A stretch of DNA of 64,000 bases from Streptomyces mirabilis (GTDB lineage Bacteria; Actinomycetota; Actinomycetes; Streptomycetales; Streptomycetaceae): the NCBI RefSeq assembly GCF_018310535.1, contig NZ_CP074102.1, forward strand, positions 2,790,001 through 2,854,000. The letters run 5' to 3'. The translations under genes and the position numbers were made by a program. Shown piece after piece: positions 43,631 through 52,973 of this stretch; the first letter of the stretch is position 1; every line of letters starts with the position of its first letter. The notes beneath the pieces are model-generated. The model worked only from the letters and a program-made list of their open reading frames with translations, was not told the DNA's origin and made no database searches.

Positions 43631-43656
43631 CAGGTTGTACAGACAGCTACAGCCTG
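43631..43656. promoter_or_regulatory. Extended dyad upstream of the GntR regulator
   Basis: The arms CAGGTTGTA (43631-43639) and TACAGCCTG (43648-43656) match at eight of nine positions around CAGACAGC. It lies 14-39 bp upstream of the regulator's start codon. A GntR autoregulatory site is the natural reading. Confidence 0.5.
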
Positions 43657-43764
43657 GCAACCGTGGGTTGTGCCATGCAAGCGAAGGCCAGAGAATCACT
43701 CGATGTGATTACTGATCCTCGCCGAGGGCTTTACCCAGGCACTTTCTCCCCGCTATAGCCCGCG

Positions 43765-44961
43765 TCACACCTCCAGGCCGCCACTGCTTCCCCCGTCGCC
43801 CCGGCCGCCCCCGCCCCCGTCGCTCGACGGCGGGGTGGTGGTGAGGCCCAGAACCTTGCGTGCGGTGACCGTCCTCCTCGGGTCGATGAGCTTCAGGCCC
43901 TTCTTGTAGTGGGCGGAGAAGGTACCCGCGTCCGTGGCGGCCGCCGCCTTCACCCACTCCTTCCGCGAGGCCTCGACGTCGTCGACGAGGGTGGCGACGG
44001 GCTTCTCGGCGGCGGGGAACCAGCCGTGTCCGCGCAGCAGATGCGCCTCGTCGTCGAGCGCGACGGAGACCTTGGTCGCCCACTCCTTGTAACCCCGCAG
44101 GTCGTCGTCGACGTACTTCGCGGCGGGCGCCGCGCGCAGGGCTTCGTCGAGCGTGTCCGCGGCCTGCAGATACGCGAACTGGTCCGCGTTCAGGGTGAAG
44201 CCGTCCTTGCGCAGCGAACCCTTCAGGCCGCTCTTGCCGTCCCCGCTCTCCAGCATGCAGATGATCGAGTGACGACCGAGGTTCCAGCTGTCGCGGGTCG
44301 GGATGAAGTGGTACAGCCGGACATCGTCCGGGACGGCCCAGGCGTCCATCGTGTACGCGCGCTCGAACGCGCGGCACTTGGCGTCGGCGACATCGAGCAG
44401 ACTGCCGCGGCCGGGGTAACGCGCGCCGCTCGTGGCGAAGTTCGCGATCACTTCGGCGTGGTGCCTCGCGGCGCACGGCACCTTGTCGATGCGGACGGTC
44501 GTACCCTTCGGCGAGTCGCCCGGCTCGTCGAAGCAGTCCCCCTTCCCGAGCGAGAAGACCGTGCCCGTGCCCTTGCCCGCCGAGTCGTTCATCCCGCCCT
44601 TGAAGCCGTCCCAGAAGTCGCTCGCGCCGCCGGTGGCGACGGCCAGGACGAGCAGCGCGACACCGAGCGAGGACATCACCATGCCGCCCACCGCCAGCCC
44701 CTTGCCCCGCTCGCCCCGCTTCTTGATCTGCGCGAGCGCGACGATCCCGAGGACCAGCCCGACGGCGGGCAGGAAACAGAGGATGCCGAACACCAGCGCG
44801 ACGATCGCGAGCCCGTTGACGGGCGCGGGACGGTTGTACGGGGAGTAGCCCTGACCCCAGACCTGGTACGGCCCTTGGTACGGCCCCTGATACGGCCCCT
44901 GAACGAGCGGCGGGTACGGGCCCTCGGGCCGCTCGGGCCCGGGCGGCGGGGGTATGGCCAC
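43765..44961 (-). CDS. Membrane protein with DUF4190-like helices and septum-formation-like domain
   Basis: A 398-residue protein. Residues 1-45 are Pro/Tyr/Gln/Gly-rich with a GPYQ repeat; two membrane helices follow (about 50-75 and 90-112: GLAIVALVFGILCFLPAVGLVLGIVALAQIK, then GLAVGGMVMSSLGVALLVLAVA), the DUF4190 layout. The rest is extracellular: VFSLGKGDCFDEPGDS and VPCAARHHAEVIANF, as in septum-formation domain proteins, and a helical end. It ends in a Gly-rich tail (GGGGGRGDGGSSGG). AGGAG lies before GTG 44961. Its role in the envelope or division is not established. Confidence 0.8.
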   Translation of the reverse strand: MAIPPPPGPERPEGPYPPLVQGPYQGPYQGPYQVWGQGYSPYNRPAPVNGLAIVALVFGILCFLPAVGLVLGIVALAQIKKRGERGKGLAVGGMVMSSLGVALLVLAVATGGASDFWDGFKGGMNDSAGKGTGTVFSLGKGDCFDEPGDSPKGTTVRIDKVPCAARHHAEVIANFATSGARYPGRGSLLDVADAKCRAFERAYTMDAWAVPDDVRLYHFIPTRDSWNLGRHSIICMLESGDGKSGLKGSLRKDGFTLNADQFAYLQAADTLDEALRAAPAAKYVDDDLRGYKEWATKVSVALDDEAHLLRGHGWFPAAEKPVATLVDDVEASRKEWVKAAAATDAGTFSAHYKKGLKLIDPRRTVTARKVLGLTTTPPSSDGGGGGRGDGGSSGGLEV

Positions 44962-45106
44962 GAGTGCTCTGCTCCTAGTCCGGGCGGGCTCGGCCGTACG
45001 GAAAAACCATGACGGCACCGACGTACGACGGGCATATGTTCGCCGCACAGTTGGGCGCATCGTAAGTGCGGCACGGTGGGGCGGCATGGCCGGGGGCGGG
45101 GACGGA

Positions 45107-46309
45107 ATGCGGATCACGAACGCGACGATCGGCGCGGTCAACGGGCTGACGTCGCGATGGGCGCGCGAGACATCCACCGGGACGGTGTTCTCTGCGGCGG
45201 GGGTGTGGCCGCTGCTCGGGTTCCTGGCGGACGGGGCGACGGGGGCGACGCGGGCGGAACTGGCGGCCGCGGTGGGATTTCCCGCTGACGAAGCGGCTCA
45301 CCACGCAAGGGAGTTCATGGGCGCGCTCAACGCGATTCGGGGGCTGGACTCGGCCGTCGGGCTGTGGAACGACCGGAAGCTGGAGGTACGCGAGAAGTGG
45401 GCAGCGGGGCTGCCCGACGGGACACGCGGAGAGCTCACCGGTGACCCGGCCACCGACCACGAAACGCTCGACGCGTGGGCGGCGCGACGGACGGCGGGAC
45501 TCATCGAGCGCCTGCCGATCGAGCTGTCCGAGGAGACCTTGCTCGTACTGGCCAGCGCACTCGCCCTGCGGACCCAGTGGCTGCGCCCCTTCGAGGAGTA
45601 CCCGCTGCTGCCGGAGACGGGACCGTGGCAGGAACGAACCCTGTTGGGGCTCCACCGCAGCAGCACGCTGCTCGACCGGATCGGCATGGCGGACACGCCG
45701 GAAGGGTGCGTCACCGAACTGAAGGTGCTGGGCAGCAACGGCATCGACGTCCATCTCCTGCTCGGCGAGGAGCGGATGAGCCCTGGGCAGGTGCTGGGCG
45801 CGGGCATGGACATCCTCGCCCGCACCCGGTCGGTCGTACCCGGTCCACAGCTCCCCTACGGCGATGTGGGCCCCGGCCTGCGCGTAGTGAAGGAGCGCCG
45901 TGAACGGCCCCAGCCGCCGACTCTTCACGTCACGACCGTCGCGTACGAACTGACGGCCGACCACGATCTGCTGGAACGGCACGGCCTGTTCGGACTCACC
46001 ACCGCGAGGGACCTGAGCCATGGGCACTTTCCTGGCATCGGCGACCGGCCGCCTCTGGCGGTGGCCTCCGCCCGCCAGTCCGCCATGGCGAAGTTCGGCG
46101 CCCTCGGTTTCCGGGCCGCGGCGGTGACAGCCTTCGGCATCGCAGCCGTGGGCATCCCCGACCTCCGCTACGTCACCACCACGATCGAAGCCACCTTCGA
46201 CCGCCCCTTCGGCTTCCTCGCTCTGCACCGCACCTCGCGGCTCGTCCTCGCGGCGGGGTGGGTCACGGAGCCGGAGCCGTTCCCCGAGGATGTCGAGGTG
46301 CACGCATAG
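45107..46309 (+). CDS. Bacterial serpin
   Basis: A 400-residue protein of the serpin fold, without signal peptide. The N-terminal part TSTGTVFSAAGVWPLLGFLADGATGATRAEL corresponds to helices A-B of serpins, and the C-terminal serpin signature is FDRPFGFLALHRTSRLVLAAGWV. Ahead of it lies the reactive-centre region: the hinge ALGFRAAAVTAFGIAAVG has the small residues needed for loop insertion, followed by IPDLRYVTTTIEATFDRPF. It may therefore inhibit a protease by the suicide mechanism; the target residue (P1) cannot be read. GGGGACGG precedes ATG 45107. The PLP-enzyme gene starts 9 bp after its stop. Confidence 0.85.
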   Translation: MRITNATIGAVNGLTSRWARETSTGTVFSAAGVWPLLGFLADGATGATRAELAAAVGFPADEAAHHAREFMGALNAIRGLDSAVGLWNDRKLEVREKWAAGLPDGTRGELTGDPATDHETLDAWAARRTAGLIERLPIELSEETLLVLASALALRTQWLRPFEEYPLLPETGPWQERTLLGLHRSSTLLDRIGMADTPEGCVTELKVLGSNGIDVHLLLGEERMSPGQVLGAGMDILARTRSVVPGPQLPYGDVGPGLRVVKERRERPQPPTLHVTTVAYELTADHDLLERHGLFGLTTARDLSHGHFPGIGDRPPLAVASARQSAMAKFGALGFRAAAVTAFGIAAVGIPDLRYVTTTIEATFDRPFGFLALHRTSRLVLAAGWVTEPEPFPEDVEVHA

Positions 46310-46318
46310 CCTGCGCCC

Positions 46319-47425
46319 ATGACACCTTTGCCGGATTGCTTCTGCCCGGCGGACGGTACACGCGTCCCCGGCGGCTCGCTCGACTGGTGCTGCCCGCTCT
46401 GCCGCGGCCCGCTCGACCTGGACTTCGCGCCGACCCCCGCGCCCCTCAAGTCCCTGACCGGACGCGTGAACTCACTGTGGCGGTACACGGAGTGCCTGCC
46501 GCTGGCCGCACCCACGGTCAGCCTGGGCGAGGGCCGTACCCCGCTGGTGGAGCTGCGCGGGGGCATCTCGGCCAAGCTGGACTTCCTGATGCCGACCCTG
46601 TCCTTCAAGGACCGCGGCGCCGTCCTGCTCGCCGAGCTGGCACTGCGGCTGGGGCCACGGCAGGTGATCGCGGACAGCAGCGGAAACGCGGGGACGGCGA
46701 TCGCCGCGTACTGCGCGCGGGCCGCACTGCCCTGCACGGTGTACGTCCCCGAAGACACGTCGCCGAAGAAGCTGGAGCAGATCGAGGCGCACGGGGCGCG
46801 GACGCACGTCGTGGACGGGGACCGGGAGGCGACGGCCCGGGCGGCGCGCGAGGCCGCGGACCTCCCGGGCACGTTCTACGCCTCGCACGTCTTCAACCCG
46901 TACTTCCTGCACGGTACGAAGACGTACGTGCACGAGCTCTGGGAAGACCTGGGAGGGCGCCTGCCCGACGTCATCGTCGTCCCCGTCGGCAACGGCACGC
47001 TGCTTCTCGGCGCCGCCCTCGCCGTCGCCGAGCTGCACGGGGCGGGGCTCATCGACCGGCGGCCCGCGCTGTACGCCGTCCAGGCCGCCGCGGTGGCGCC
47101 GCTCGCGCACGCCTGGGCCGAGGGCGCGGACGACCTGGTCGGCGTCACTCCCCCGGCCCCCACCTTCGCCGAGGGCATCGCCATCCCGCGCCCGCCCCGG
47201 GCCCGCCAGATCCTGCGCGCCGTACGCGCCTTCGGCGGCACGTTCCTCACGGTGACGGAGGACCAGATCCGCCACGCCCAGAGGGACTTGGCGTCACGGG
47301 GCCTGTACGTCGAGTCGACGGGAGTGGCGTGCTGGGCGGCGGTACGGGAAGGGGTGCTCGGGGGACGTACGGCGGTGGTGCCGTTGTGCGGGGCGGGCGT
47401 GAAGACGGGGCCGGCCCGGGGATAG
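46319..47425 (+). CDS. Threonine-synthase-like PLP enzyme
   Basis: A 368-residue fold-type II PLP enzyme. The N-terminus has a Cys-rich knuckle (CFCPADGT...DWCCPLC) and LGEGRTPLVEL, as in threonine synthases. The PLP lysine is in PTLSFKDRGA, the phosphate-binding loop in DSSGNAGTAIAAY, and the substrate-side motif in VPVGNGTLLLGA. It would act on O-phosphohomoserine or another beta/gamma-substituted amino acid; with 368 residues it could be a ThrC paralogue rather than the housekeeping enzyme. Nine bases separate it from the serpin gene, so they form an operon. Confidence 0.85.
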   Translation: MTPLPDCFCPADGTRVPGGSLDWCCPLCRGPLDLDFAPTPAPLKSLTGRVNSLWRYTECLPLAAPTVSLGEGRTPLVELRGGISAKLDFLMPTLSFKDRGAVLLAELALRLGPRQVIADSSGNAGTAIAAYCARAALPCTVYVPEDTSPKKLEQIEAHGARTHVVDGDREATARAAREAADLPGTFYASHVFNPYFLHGTKTYVHELWEDLGGRLPDVIVVPVGNGTLLLGAALAVAELHGAGLIDRRPALYAVQAAAVAPLAHAWAEGADDLVGVTPPAPTFAEGIAIPRPPRARQILRAVRAFGGTFLTVTEDQIRHAQRDLASRGLYVESTGVACWAAVREGVLGGRTAVVPLCGAGVKTGPARG

Positions 47426-47467
47426 GCGGTCCGGGCGGCCCCAGGATTGACAACGCCCCGTCGGCGG

Positions 47468-48301
47468 TCACTCGTCGAAGGACGTGCTCCGCGTGCGCTT
47501 CTCCCAGGGCGCGATGTCACCGCGCACCTGGTCGAGGTGGTCGAGTACGGCGGTGACGGCGTCGTCGCCGAGGGGCAGGCGCAGCGGGGTGTGCTCGGCG
47601 TCCAGCGCGGCCAGGACGAGGGCCGCCGCCTTCGCGGGGTCGCCCGGCTGGGTGCCGTCGGCGGTCTCGACCATGCGGCGGGTGGCGCCGACCGAGGTGT
47701 CGTACACGCCGAGGTCGGGGCTGACGCCCGCACGGGTGCTGTCCATCAGCGCGGTGCGGAACGCGCCGGGCTCGACGATCAGCACCCTGATCCCGAACTC
47801 CTTCACCTCGTCGGCGAGCGCCTCCGACATCCCCTCCAGCGCGAACTTCGTACCGGAGTACGCCGAGAAGCCCGCGAAGGACATCTGCCCGCCCATGCTG
47901 CTCATCTGCACGATCGCGCCGGACCGCTCGGCCCGCATGTACGGCAGCACGGCCCGCACGAGCGCCGCCGGACCGAACACATGCAGATCGAAGAGCGAGC
48001 GCAGCTCACTGTCCCCGGTCTCCTCCATGGCCCCCACGTGCGTGCGCCCGGCGTTGTTGACGAGCACGTCGATCCGCCCGTGCCGCTCCACGACCCCCCG
48101 CACGACGTCCTCGGCCGCCGTCACGTCGGTCACGTCGAACGGCACCGCCTCGGCCCGTTCGGGGTACGCGGCGACGAGATCCGCGAGCCCCTCCACGCGC
48201 CGCGCCGCGCCGACGACCACGTCGCCCGCCCCGAGCGCCGCCTCCGCGATCGCCCGCCCGAACCCGCTACTGGCTCCCGTGATCAGCCACACCTTGCTCA
48301 T
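47468..48301 (-). CDS. SDR-family oxidoreductase
   Basis: A 277-residue classical short-chain dehydrogenase. The cofactor motif is TGASSGFG (residues 8-15), NNAG is at 82-85, and the catalytic residues are Ser134/135, Tyr148 and Lys152 (YSGTK). DVTD after the second strand and ARR at the end of beta-2 suggest NADP(H). Substrate unknown. AGGGGG precedes ATG 48301. The end is close to the convergent PLP-enzyme gene (42 bp) with no evident hairpin. Confidence 0.92.
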   Translation of the reverse strand: MSKVWLITGASSGFGRAIAEAALGAGDVVVGAARRVEGLADLVAAYPERAEAVPFDVTDVTAAEDVVRGVVERHGRIDVLVNNAGRTHVGAMEETGDSELRSLFDLHVFGPAALVRAVLPYMRAERSGAIVQMSSMGGQMSFAGFSAYSGTKFALEGMSEALADEVKEFGIRVLIVEPGAFRTALMDSTRAGVSPDLGVYDTSVGATRRMVETADGTQPGDPAKAAALVLAALDAEHTPLRLPLGDDAVTAVLDHLDQVRGDIAPWEKRTRSTSFDE

Positions 48302-48331
48302 GGCGCCCCCTGGTCCACGCAGCCGTGACCC

Positions 48332-50530
48332 TCACGGCTCCCGCGCACCAGCCTGCCCCGGCCCCACGCCGCCCGCCAGTCGTATTTGCTCCTCCTCCAC
48401 GATGCGGCGGGCGAGGGCGCTGTCGGAGATGTCGACCGCGTCCGGGCTCTGTTCGGCGGTGTCGCTGCGGCGGGCGTAGGCGTCGAAGAGGCGGCTCTTG
48501 TTCTTGAGGATGTGCAGCAGGCGCTGGTCGACGCTGTCGGTGGCGAGGAGGCGGTGCACCTGGACGGGGCGGACCTGGCCCATGCGGTGGGCGCGGGCCA
48601 CGGCCTGGTGTTCCATCGTGGGTTTGACCTGCGGTTCGCACAGGACGACCACGGACGCGGCCTGAAGGTTGAGGCCGATACCGGCGGCCTCGATCTGGCA
48701 GAGGAGGACCGCGTGACCGGGAGAGGCCGTGAAGTCGTCGACGAGGCGCTGCCGGCGCGCGGCGGGCACGGCACCGGAGACCGGCCCGAACACGCCCTCG
48801 CCCAAGGCTTGTCGGACCAGTGCCAGCACATCGCGGAAGTAGGAGAACACCACCACTTTCAGGCCGTTCTCCGCAGCCTCGGCCACCAGTTCGCGCAGTC
48901 GCCCGAGTTTCGCGGACTTCTCCGCGTCGACGTACGCGGCCCGGCGCATCGCCATGAAATTCCCGTCCTCGACGGCCCTGAGGTAGGCCTCCCGGTCCGC
49001 GGCGCTGAACTCCTCCCACTCGTCGACCTCCACCAGCGCGGGCAGTTCGGTGAGGACGTCCTGTTGGTTGCGGCGCAGATAGGCGGGGGCGACGGACTTG
49101 CGGAAGGCGTGCGGGCCGGCTGCCGCGGCGGTGTGCCGTATCGCGGGGAGGAGGGCCGGCTGGAGGTAGCGGACGAGGGTGCGGAACTCCTCGACCCGGT
49201 TCTCCATGGGCGTCCCGGTGAGGAACAGGACGCGCTCGCACTGCCCCGTCCAGGCCGCGACCGCCCTGGAGCGGCGGGTGTCCGGATTCTTCACGTAGTG
49301 CGCCTCGTCGACGACCACCATCCCCGGCTTCGTTCCCTCGCCTTCCGGGGCGGGCAGGCGGTGCAGCATGTCGTACGTGGTGATCGCGACGCCCCCGCGC
49401 TCCCGCCACTCCTCGTAGGCGTCCAGCAGCTCCGCGCCGTGCACCGGCAGGGCCCGCAGCGTGCTGCGCGCGCCGATCTCGCGCGTCCAGTTGATCAGTA
49501 CGCTCGCCGGGCAGACGACCAGGAAGTGGCTGTGTCCGTCCGCCGCGAGATGCGCGAGTACGGCGATGGCCTGCACGGTCTTGCCGAGCCCCATCTCGTC
49601 GCCGAGGACGACCCGGCGCTGGGCGAGCGCGAACCGGGCGCCGAAGTCCTGGTAGCCGCGCAGCGAGACCCGGCGCCGGGTGTCGTCCAGCGCCTGGGCG
49701 TGCACCCGCTCGGCGACCTCCGACGGCAGGAAGCCCTCGGCGGCCGCCACGTCCGAACGGTGCTCGCAGACCTCGGCGAGCTGGCTGTAGTACTCCGCGG
49801 AGCGCAACTCGAAGTCGACCCACGCCTCGATCTCGGAGGCGGGCGTCCGCAGCAGGTCGGTCGAGGCCTGCGCGAGCAGCAGGCGTACGTCACGGGCGCC
49901 CGCGTCGCCGGTCAGCTCGCGCAGTTCGGCGATCGCGTCGAGCGCGCTCTGCCGCCGCTCCCGCCCCGCGAGCACCATCCCCAGCCGTCCGCCGGCGGGC
50001 CGTGCCGCGGGCAGCAGCGCCCCGAGCCGCTCGTCGAGCCGCGTCGCCGCGTCCACGGCCCGGCGCAGCTCGGGACCGGCCTCGACGAGGGTGCGCAGCG
50101 CGATCACCAGGGCGGTCGTACGGGGCTCGGGCCGGTCGACGTCCATCCGTACGGAGACGGTCTCCTCCACCGCGCGCGCGAGCTGCCGCGCCGCCGCGAG
50201 GGCACGGTCGGCGGTCTGCGCGCCCACCCCCGGCAGCTGCCGCAGCTCGTACCGCCCCACCTCGTACACCGCCCGCACCGACGCGAACCCGGCCGTCTCC
50301 AGCGCCCCGAGCCGCAACCGCCCCTCGGTGACGTCCTTCAGCCGGGAGACGGGGATGGACTCCAGCTCCTTGCCGACGAGTTCGGCGTGGATCGGTGCCA
50401 GCGCCGCGCGCACCGCTTCGAGCGCGCGGGCGTGATCGGCGAGCACACCCCGCGCGGCCTCGTGCAGTCCGACGCCCTCGGCGAGCAGACTCCGCTCACG
50501 TTTCCCCACCGGCCCGACATTACTGCCCAC
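48332..50530 (-). CDS. SNF2-family DEAD/DEAH helicase
   Basis: About 732 residues from GTG 50530; other GTG starts at 50569 and 50509 are possible. The N-terminal third is helical and includes a helix-hairpin-helix DNA-binding motif (LRQLPGVGAQTADRALAAARQL). The ATPase core has GDEMGLGKT (motif I), DEAH (II), LTGTPMENR (III) and the SNF2 C-lobe motifs FSYFRDVL, LLCQIEAAGIGLNLQAA and QAVARAHRMGQ. Enzymes of this class remodel or translocate on duplex DNA; in bacteria the RapA-like role is one option. No restriction or nuclease partner lies beside it. Confidence 0.9.
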   Translation of the reverse strand: MGSNVGPVGKRERSLLAEGVGLHEAARGVLADHARALEAVRAALAPIHAELVGKELESIPVSRLKDVTEGRLRLGALETAGFASVRAVYEVGRYELRQLPGVGAQTADRALAAARQLARAVEETVSVRMDVDRPEPRTTALVIALRTLVEAGPELRRAVDAATRLDERLGALLPAARPAGGRLGMVLAGRERRQSALDAIAELRELTGDAGARDVRLLLAQASTDLLRTPASEIEAWVDFELRSAEYYSQLAEVCEHRSDVAAAEGFLPSEVAERVHAQALDDTRRRVSLRGYQDFGARFALAQRRVVLGDEMGLGKTVQAIAVLAHLAADGHSHFLVVCPASVLINWTREIGARSTLRALPVHGAELLDAYEEWRERGGVAITTYDMLHRLPAPEGEGTKPGMVVVDEAHYVKNPDTRRSRAVAAWTGQCERVLFLTGTPMENRVEEFRTLVRYLQPALLPAIRHTAAAAGPHAFRKSVAPAYLRRNQQDVLTELPALVEVDEWEEFSAADREAYLRAVEDGNFMAMRRAAYVDAEKSAKLGRLRELVAEAAENGLKVVVFSYFRDVLALVRQALGEGVFGPVSGAVPAARRQRLVDDFTASPGHAVLLCQIEAAGIGLNLQAASVVVLCEPQVKPTMEHQAVARAHRMGQVRPVQVHRLLATDSVDQRLLHILKNKSRLFDAYARRSDTAEQSPDAVDISDSALARRIVEEEQIRLAGGVGPGQAGAREP

Positions 50531-50724
50531 CGCCGACAACCCGATCCGGCTCCGGGTGCGCGGAAGCACGGTCGACCGAACAGGGCTTCACGGCCCGCCC
50601 GTTGGCCCTGCGGGGCCACCGCCGCCTGCCCGGGCGCGAGGGGCGGGGGCCTGATCGAACACGTCGGCGGCAGGGCTACGATTGGGCGGCTTCGGGGTCG
50701 GGGTCCGGAGCTGGAGGGGGAGTC

Positions 50725-52302
50725 ATGACTGCAAGACGTACAGCAAGACGGATGCCGCTCGCTTTCGTGGGCGTGGCCGTGCTGGCGCCGTTGTTCGTTC
50801 CGGCGGCTTCCGCGCAGGCGGCGTCGACCTCACTGACCGTCGCCACGCTGGGGCGGCACGGCAGTAAGGTCGCGACGACGGTCACCGTCGTCGCCGTTCC
50901 GTCCGGTGAGTCGTACAGCGTCGCGTCCGGCAAGCGGATCAACCTGCCCTCGGGGCGCTACATCGCGATGACCGACATCTACGAGAGCGCCGCGAACGGG
51001 CTGGGCACCGACACCCTCGGCGCGCAGGTCGTGTCGGTGTCGGGCAGGGCCTCGGTGACGCTCGACGCCCGCAAGGGCAAAGCGGTGAAGGCGTCGCTCG
51101 ACACCCCCGCCGACGTGACCGGGCCGCCGCAGATCAGCGGACAGGTGTGCGCCGCCACCGTCGGCAACATGCCCTCCGCCTTCAGCGTGGCGGGCTGGAA
51201 CACCGCGGGGTCCCTCTACGCCATTCCCAACTCCTCCAAGCTGCTGCAGTTCGGATACCTGGCGCAGTGGACGGGGAACGACACCTACGTCGCGGTGAAG
51301 AAGACCACCGGGATCCCGGCACAGCCGGGCGGGTCGTTCAAGCGCTCGGGGCTGGCGGCGATGCGCTTCTCGGTGCGCAGCGGGACGCAGATGGCCCGTC
51401 GGAACGACACCGCGCTCCAGGCCCTGCCGAAGGTCTCGGACTGCACGACCGACCTGTACGCCGACGTCCACGACGCCAACGCGCCGTACAGCGCCACCGC
51501 CCATGTGACTCCCGGGCGCTGGCAGCCGCGCGCCGACATCTTCGCCGACAACGGCGACGACGTCGGCGGCGGTTTCCCGGCGGCCAGGACACTGAAGGCG
51601 GGGCAGAGTGTCACCCAGTCCTTCGGCCGCGCCGCGTGGAGTCCGCTCCACTCCCTGCCCATGGTCCGGCAGAAGTCCGTCCAGTTCTATCCGGGATCCC
51701 TGATCGGCGACCCCGACGTGGGCTGGGCCGACCCGACGAAGGAGTCGGTGGCCCTGTACAAGGGCAGCACCACCGTCAAGAAGCAGACCCTGACCAACTG
51801 GCGCTCCGACCCCGACTTCTCCGCCCGTATCCACGCGGCCGGTTGGTACCGGTTGACCGTGGACGCCCACCGCTACCGCCCGGGCATCACCTTCCCGTCC
51901 GGCATGCTGTCCCCGCGCGTCACCCTCGACTGGCGGTTCAAGGCCGACCCGGCCAAGTCGGCGGTCGCGCCCGTCTTCCTGACGCGGTTCCTGCCCGCCG
52001 GCCTGAACAACCGCAACCAGGCGGCGGCCGACAGCACCACGACGGTCACCGTCAGCGCCGGGCGCGGCTCCCAGGACCCGGACGTGAAGTTCACCAAGGT
52101 GGCGGTCAAGACCGTACGGGTCTGGACGTCCGCCGACGGAGGCAAGACCTGGAAGGCCGCCGCCGTCACCCGCTCCGGCTCCTCCTGGAAGGTCTCGGTG
52201 CACAATCCGGCCTCCGGCGCCATCGCCCTGCGCTCCGAGGTGACCGACTCCAACGGCGACCGCTCGGTGCAGACCGTGTACCGCGCATACGCCATCGGCT
52301 GA
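50725..52302 (+). CDS. Large secreted protein of unknown function
   Basis: A 525-residue exported protein. The signal peptide RRTARRMPLAFVGVAVLAPL, with a cleavage site after ASAQA (about residue 33), is convincing. The mature part is rich in beta-strands, Ser, Thr and Asp, with strand repeats such as TTVTVSAGRGSQ and VKTVRVWTSADGGKTWKAA, and only two or three Cys. It resembles the C-terminal beta-sandwich regions of Streptomyces secreted peptidases, but no peptidase domain is present. GGAGGGGG precedes ATG 50725. It ends 314 bp before the ESX locus, and a functional link is unproven. Confidence 0.75.
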   Translation: MTARRTARRMPLAFVGVAVLAPLFVPAASAQAASTSLTVATLGRHGSKVATTVTVVAVPSGESYSVASGKRINLPSGRYIAMTDIYESAANGLGTDTLGAQVVSVSGRASVTLDARKGKAVKASLDTPADVTGPPQISGQVCAATVGNMPSAFSVAGWNTAGSLYAIPNSSKLLQFGYLAQWTGNDTYVAVKKTTGIPAQPGGSFKRSGLAAMRFSVRSGTQMARRNDTALQALPKVSDCTTDLYADVHDANAPYSATAHVTPGRWQPRADIFADNGDDVGGGFPAARTLKAGQSVTQSFGRAAWSPLHSLPMVRQKSVQFYPGSLIGDPDVGWADPTKESVALYKGSTTVKKQTLTNWRSDPDFSARIHAAGWYRLTVDAHRYRPGITFPSGMLSPRVTLDWRFKADPAKSAVAPVFLTRFLPAGLNNRNQAAADSTTTVTVSAGRGSQDPDVKFTKVAVKTVRVWTSADGGKTWKAAAVTRSGSSWKVSVHNPASGAIALRSEVTDSNGDRSVQTVYRAYAIG

Positions 52303-52616
52303 CTCCGTCATCCCCGAGTGACGGCCGCACAGTCCTCCCGGATTTCACGATCAGGGCCCTGTCCGGCCCTCGTCCTCGCCCTCCCGAACACCGTTGATCG
52401 GCTGGGTCGTTGGCCGGGACTTCCGGGTCCCGGTCAGCTGACCCTCCGTCAGCTCCCGTGCCATGGAATGGATCGCGCCACTTCGCACCCTATTGCGTTG
52501 CGTCTGCAACGCGTGATGCGAGAGGATGTTCGGCGACCGTGAGGCGTGCATGACGCGCGGGCACGTCGGGGCGGTCGAACGACCGTGGTACACAACACAC
52601 TTACGGGGGCGAGTGG
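52303..52616. other. Upstream region of the ESX locus
   Basis: 314 bp. It starts with a weak hairpin CCGTCA-N8-TGACGG (52305-52324) that may end the secreted-protein transcript, and contains a perfect dyad GCGTTGC-gtct-GCAACGC at 52495-52512. AT-richer hexamers (TACACA near 52589) could be part of the ESX promoter, which I cannot fix precisely. Confidence 0.55.
52495..52512. promoter_or_regulatory. Inverted repeat upstream of the ESX genes
   Basis: Perfect 7-bp arms GCGTTGC and GCAACGC with four bases between, about 105 bp before the first WXG100-like start codon. Candidate operator for the secretion locus. Confidence 0.4.
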
Positions 52617-52949
52617 ATGAAGTTCGACATGGGGTCGTCGACCCTGGCGGATCTCGGCAAGAGCACGCTCGGCTCAACCGAGGACCTGGGCACGCTGATC
52701 CGCTGGCTGGTGCAGGCGGCGGAGCCGTTGGAGGGGAAGTTCAACGGGGCGGGCAAGGCCGCGTTCGACTCGTTCAAGGCGCACACGGACGACATCACGA
52801 ACGCGCTGAACGGGTCGCTGGGCGCGATCCTGGGCGGCCAGGGCGGGATGGACACCGCGTTCGGCTCCGGTGACCTGGAGCAGGAGGACAACGCCCACCA
52901 GAACATGGGCCAGTCCAACTTCGATGCCGCCCGCTTCGGCGCCCGATAG
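52617..52949 (+). CDS. WXG100-like protein (ESX substrate/partner)
   Basis: A 110-residue helical protein, the first of two tandem WXG100-type genes. The helix-turn-helix hairpin is around residues 20-65 (TLIRWLVQAAEPLEGKFNGAGKAAFDSFKAHTDDITNALNGSL). The turn motif W-x-G is replaced by F-N-G. The tail is Gly-rich and acidic (GGQGGMDTAFGSGDLEQED). Pairs of such proteins form heterodimers exported by the type VII system. GGGGGCGAG precedes ATG 52617. The next gene begins 24 bp later. Confidence 0.82.
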   Translation: MKFDMGSSTLADLGKSTLGSTEDLGTLIRWLVQAAEPLEGKFNGAGKAAFDSFKAHTDDITNALNGSLGAILGGQGGMDTAFGSGDLEQEDNAHQNMGQSNFDAARFGAR

Positions 52950-52973
52950 TCGTCACCGAGGGGGAGCTTGATC

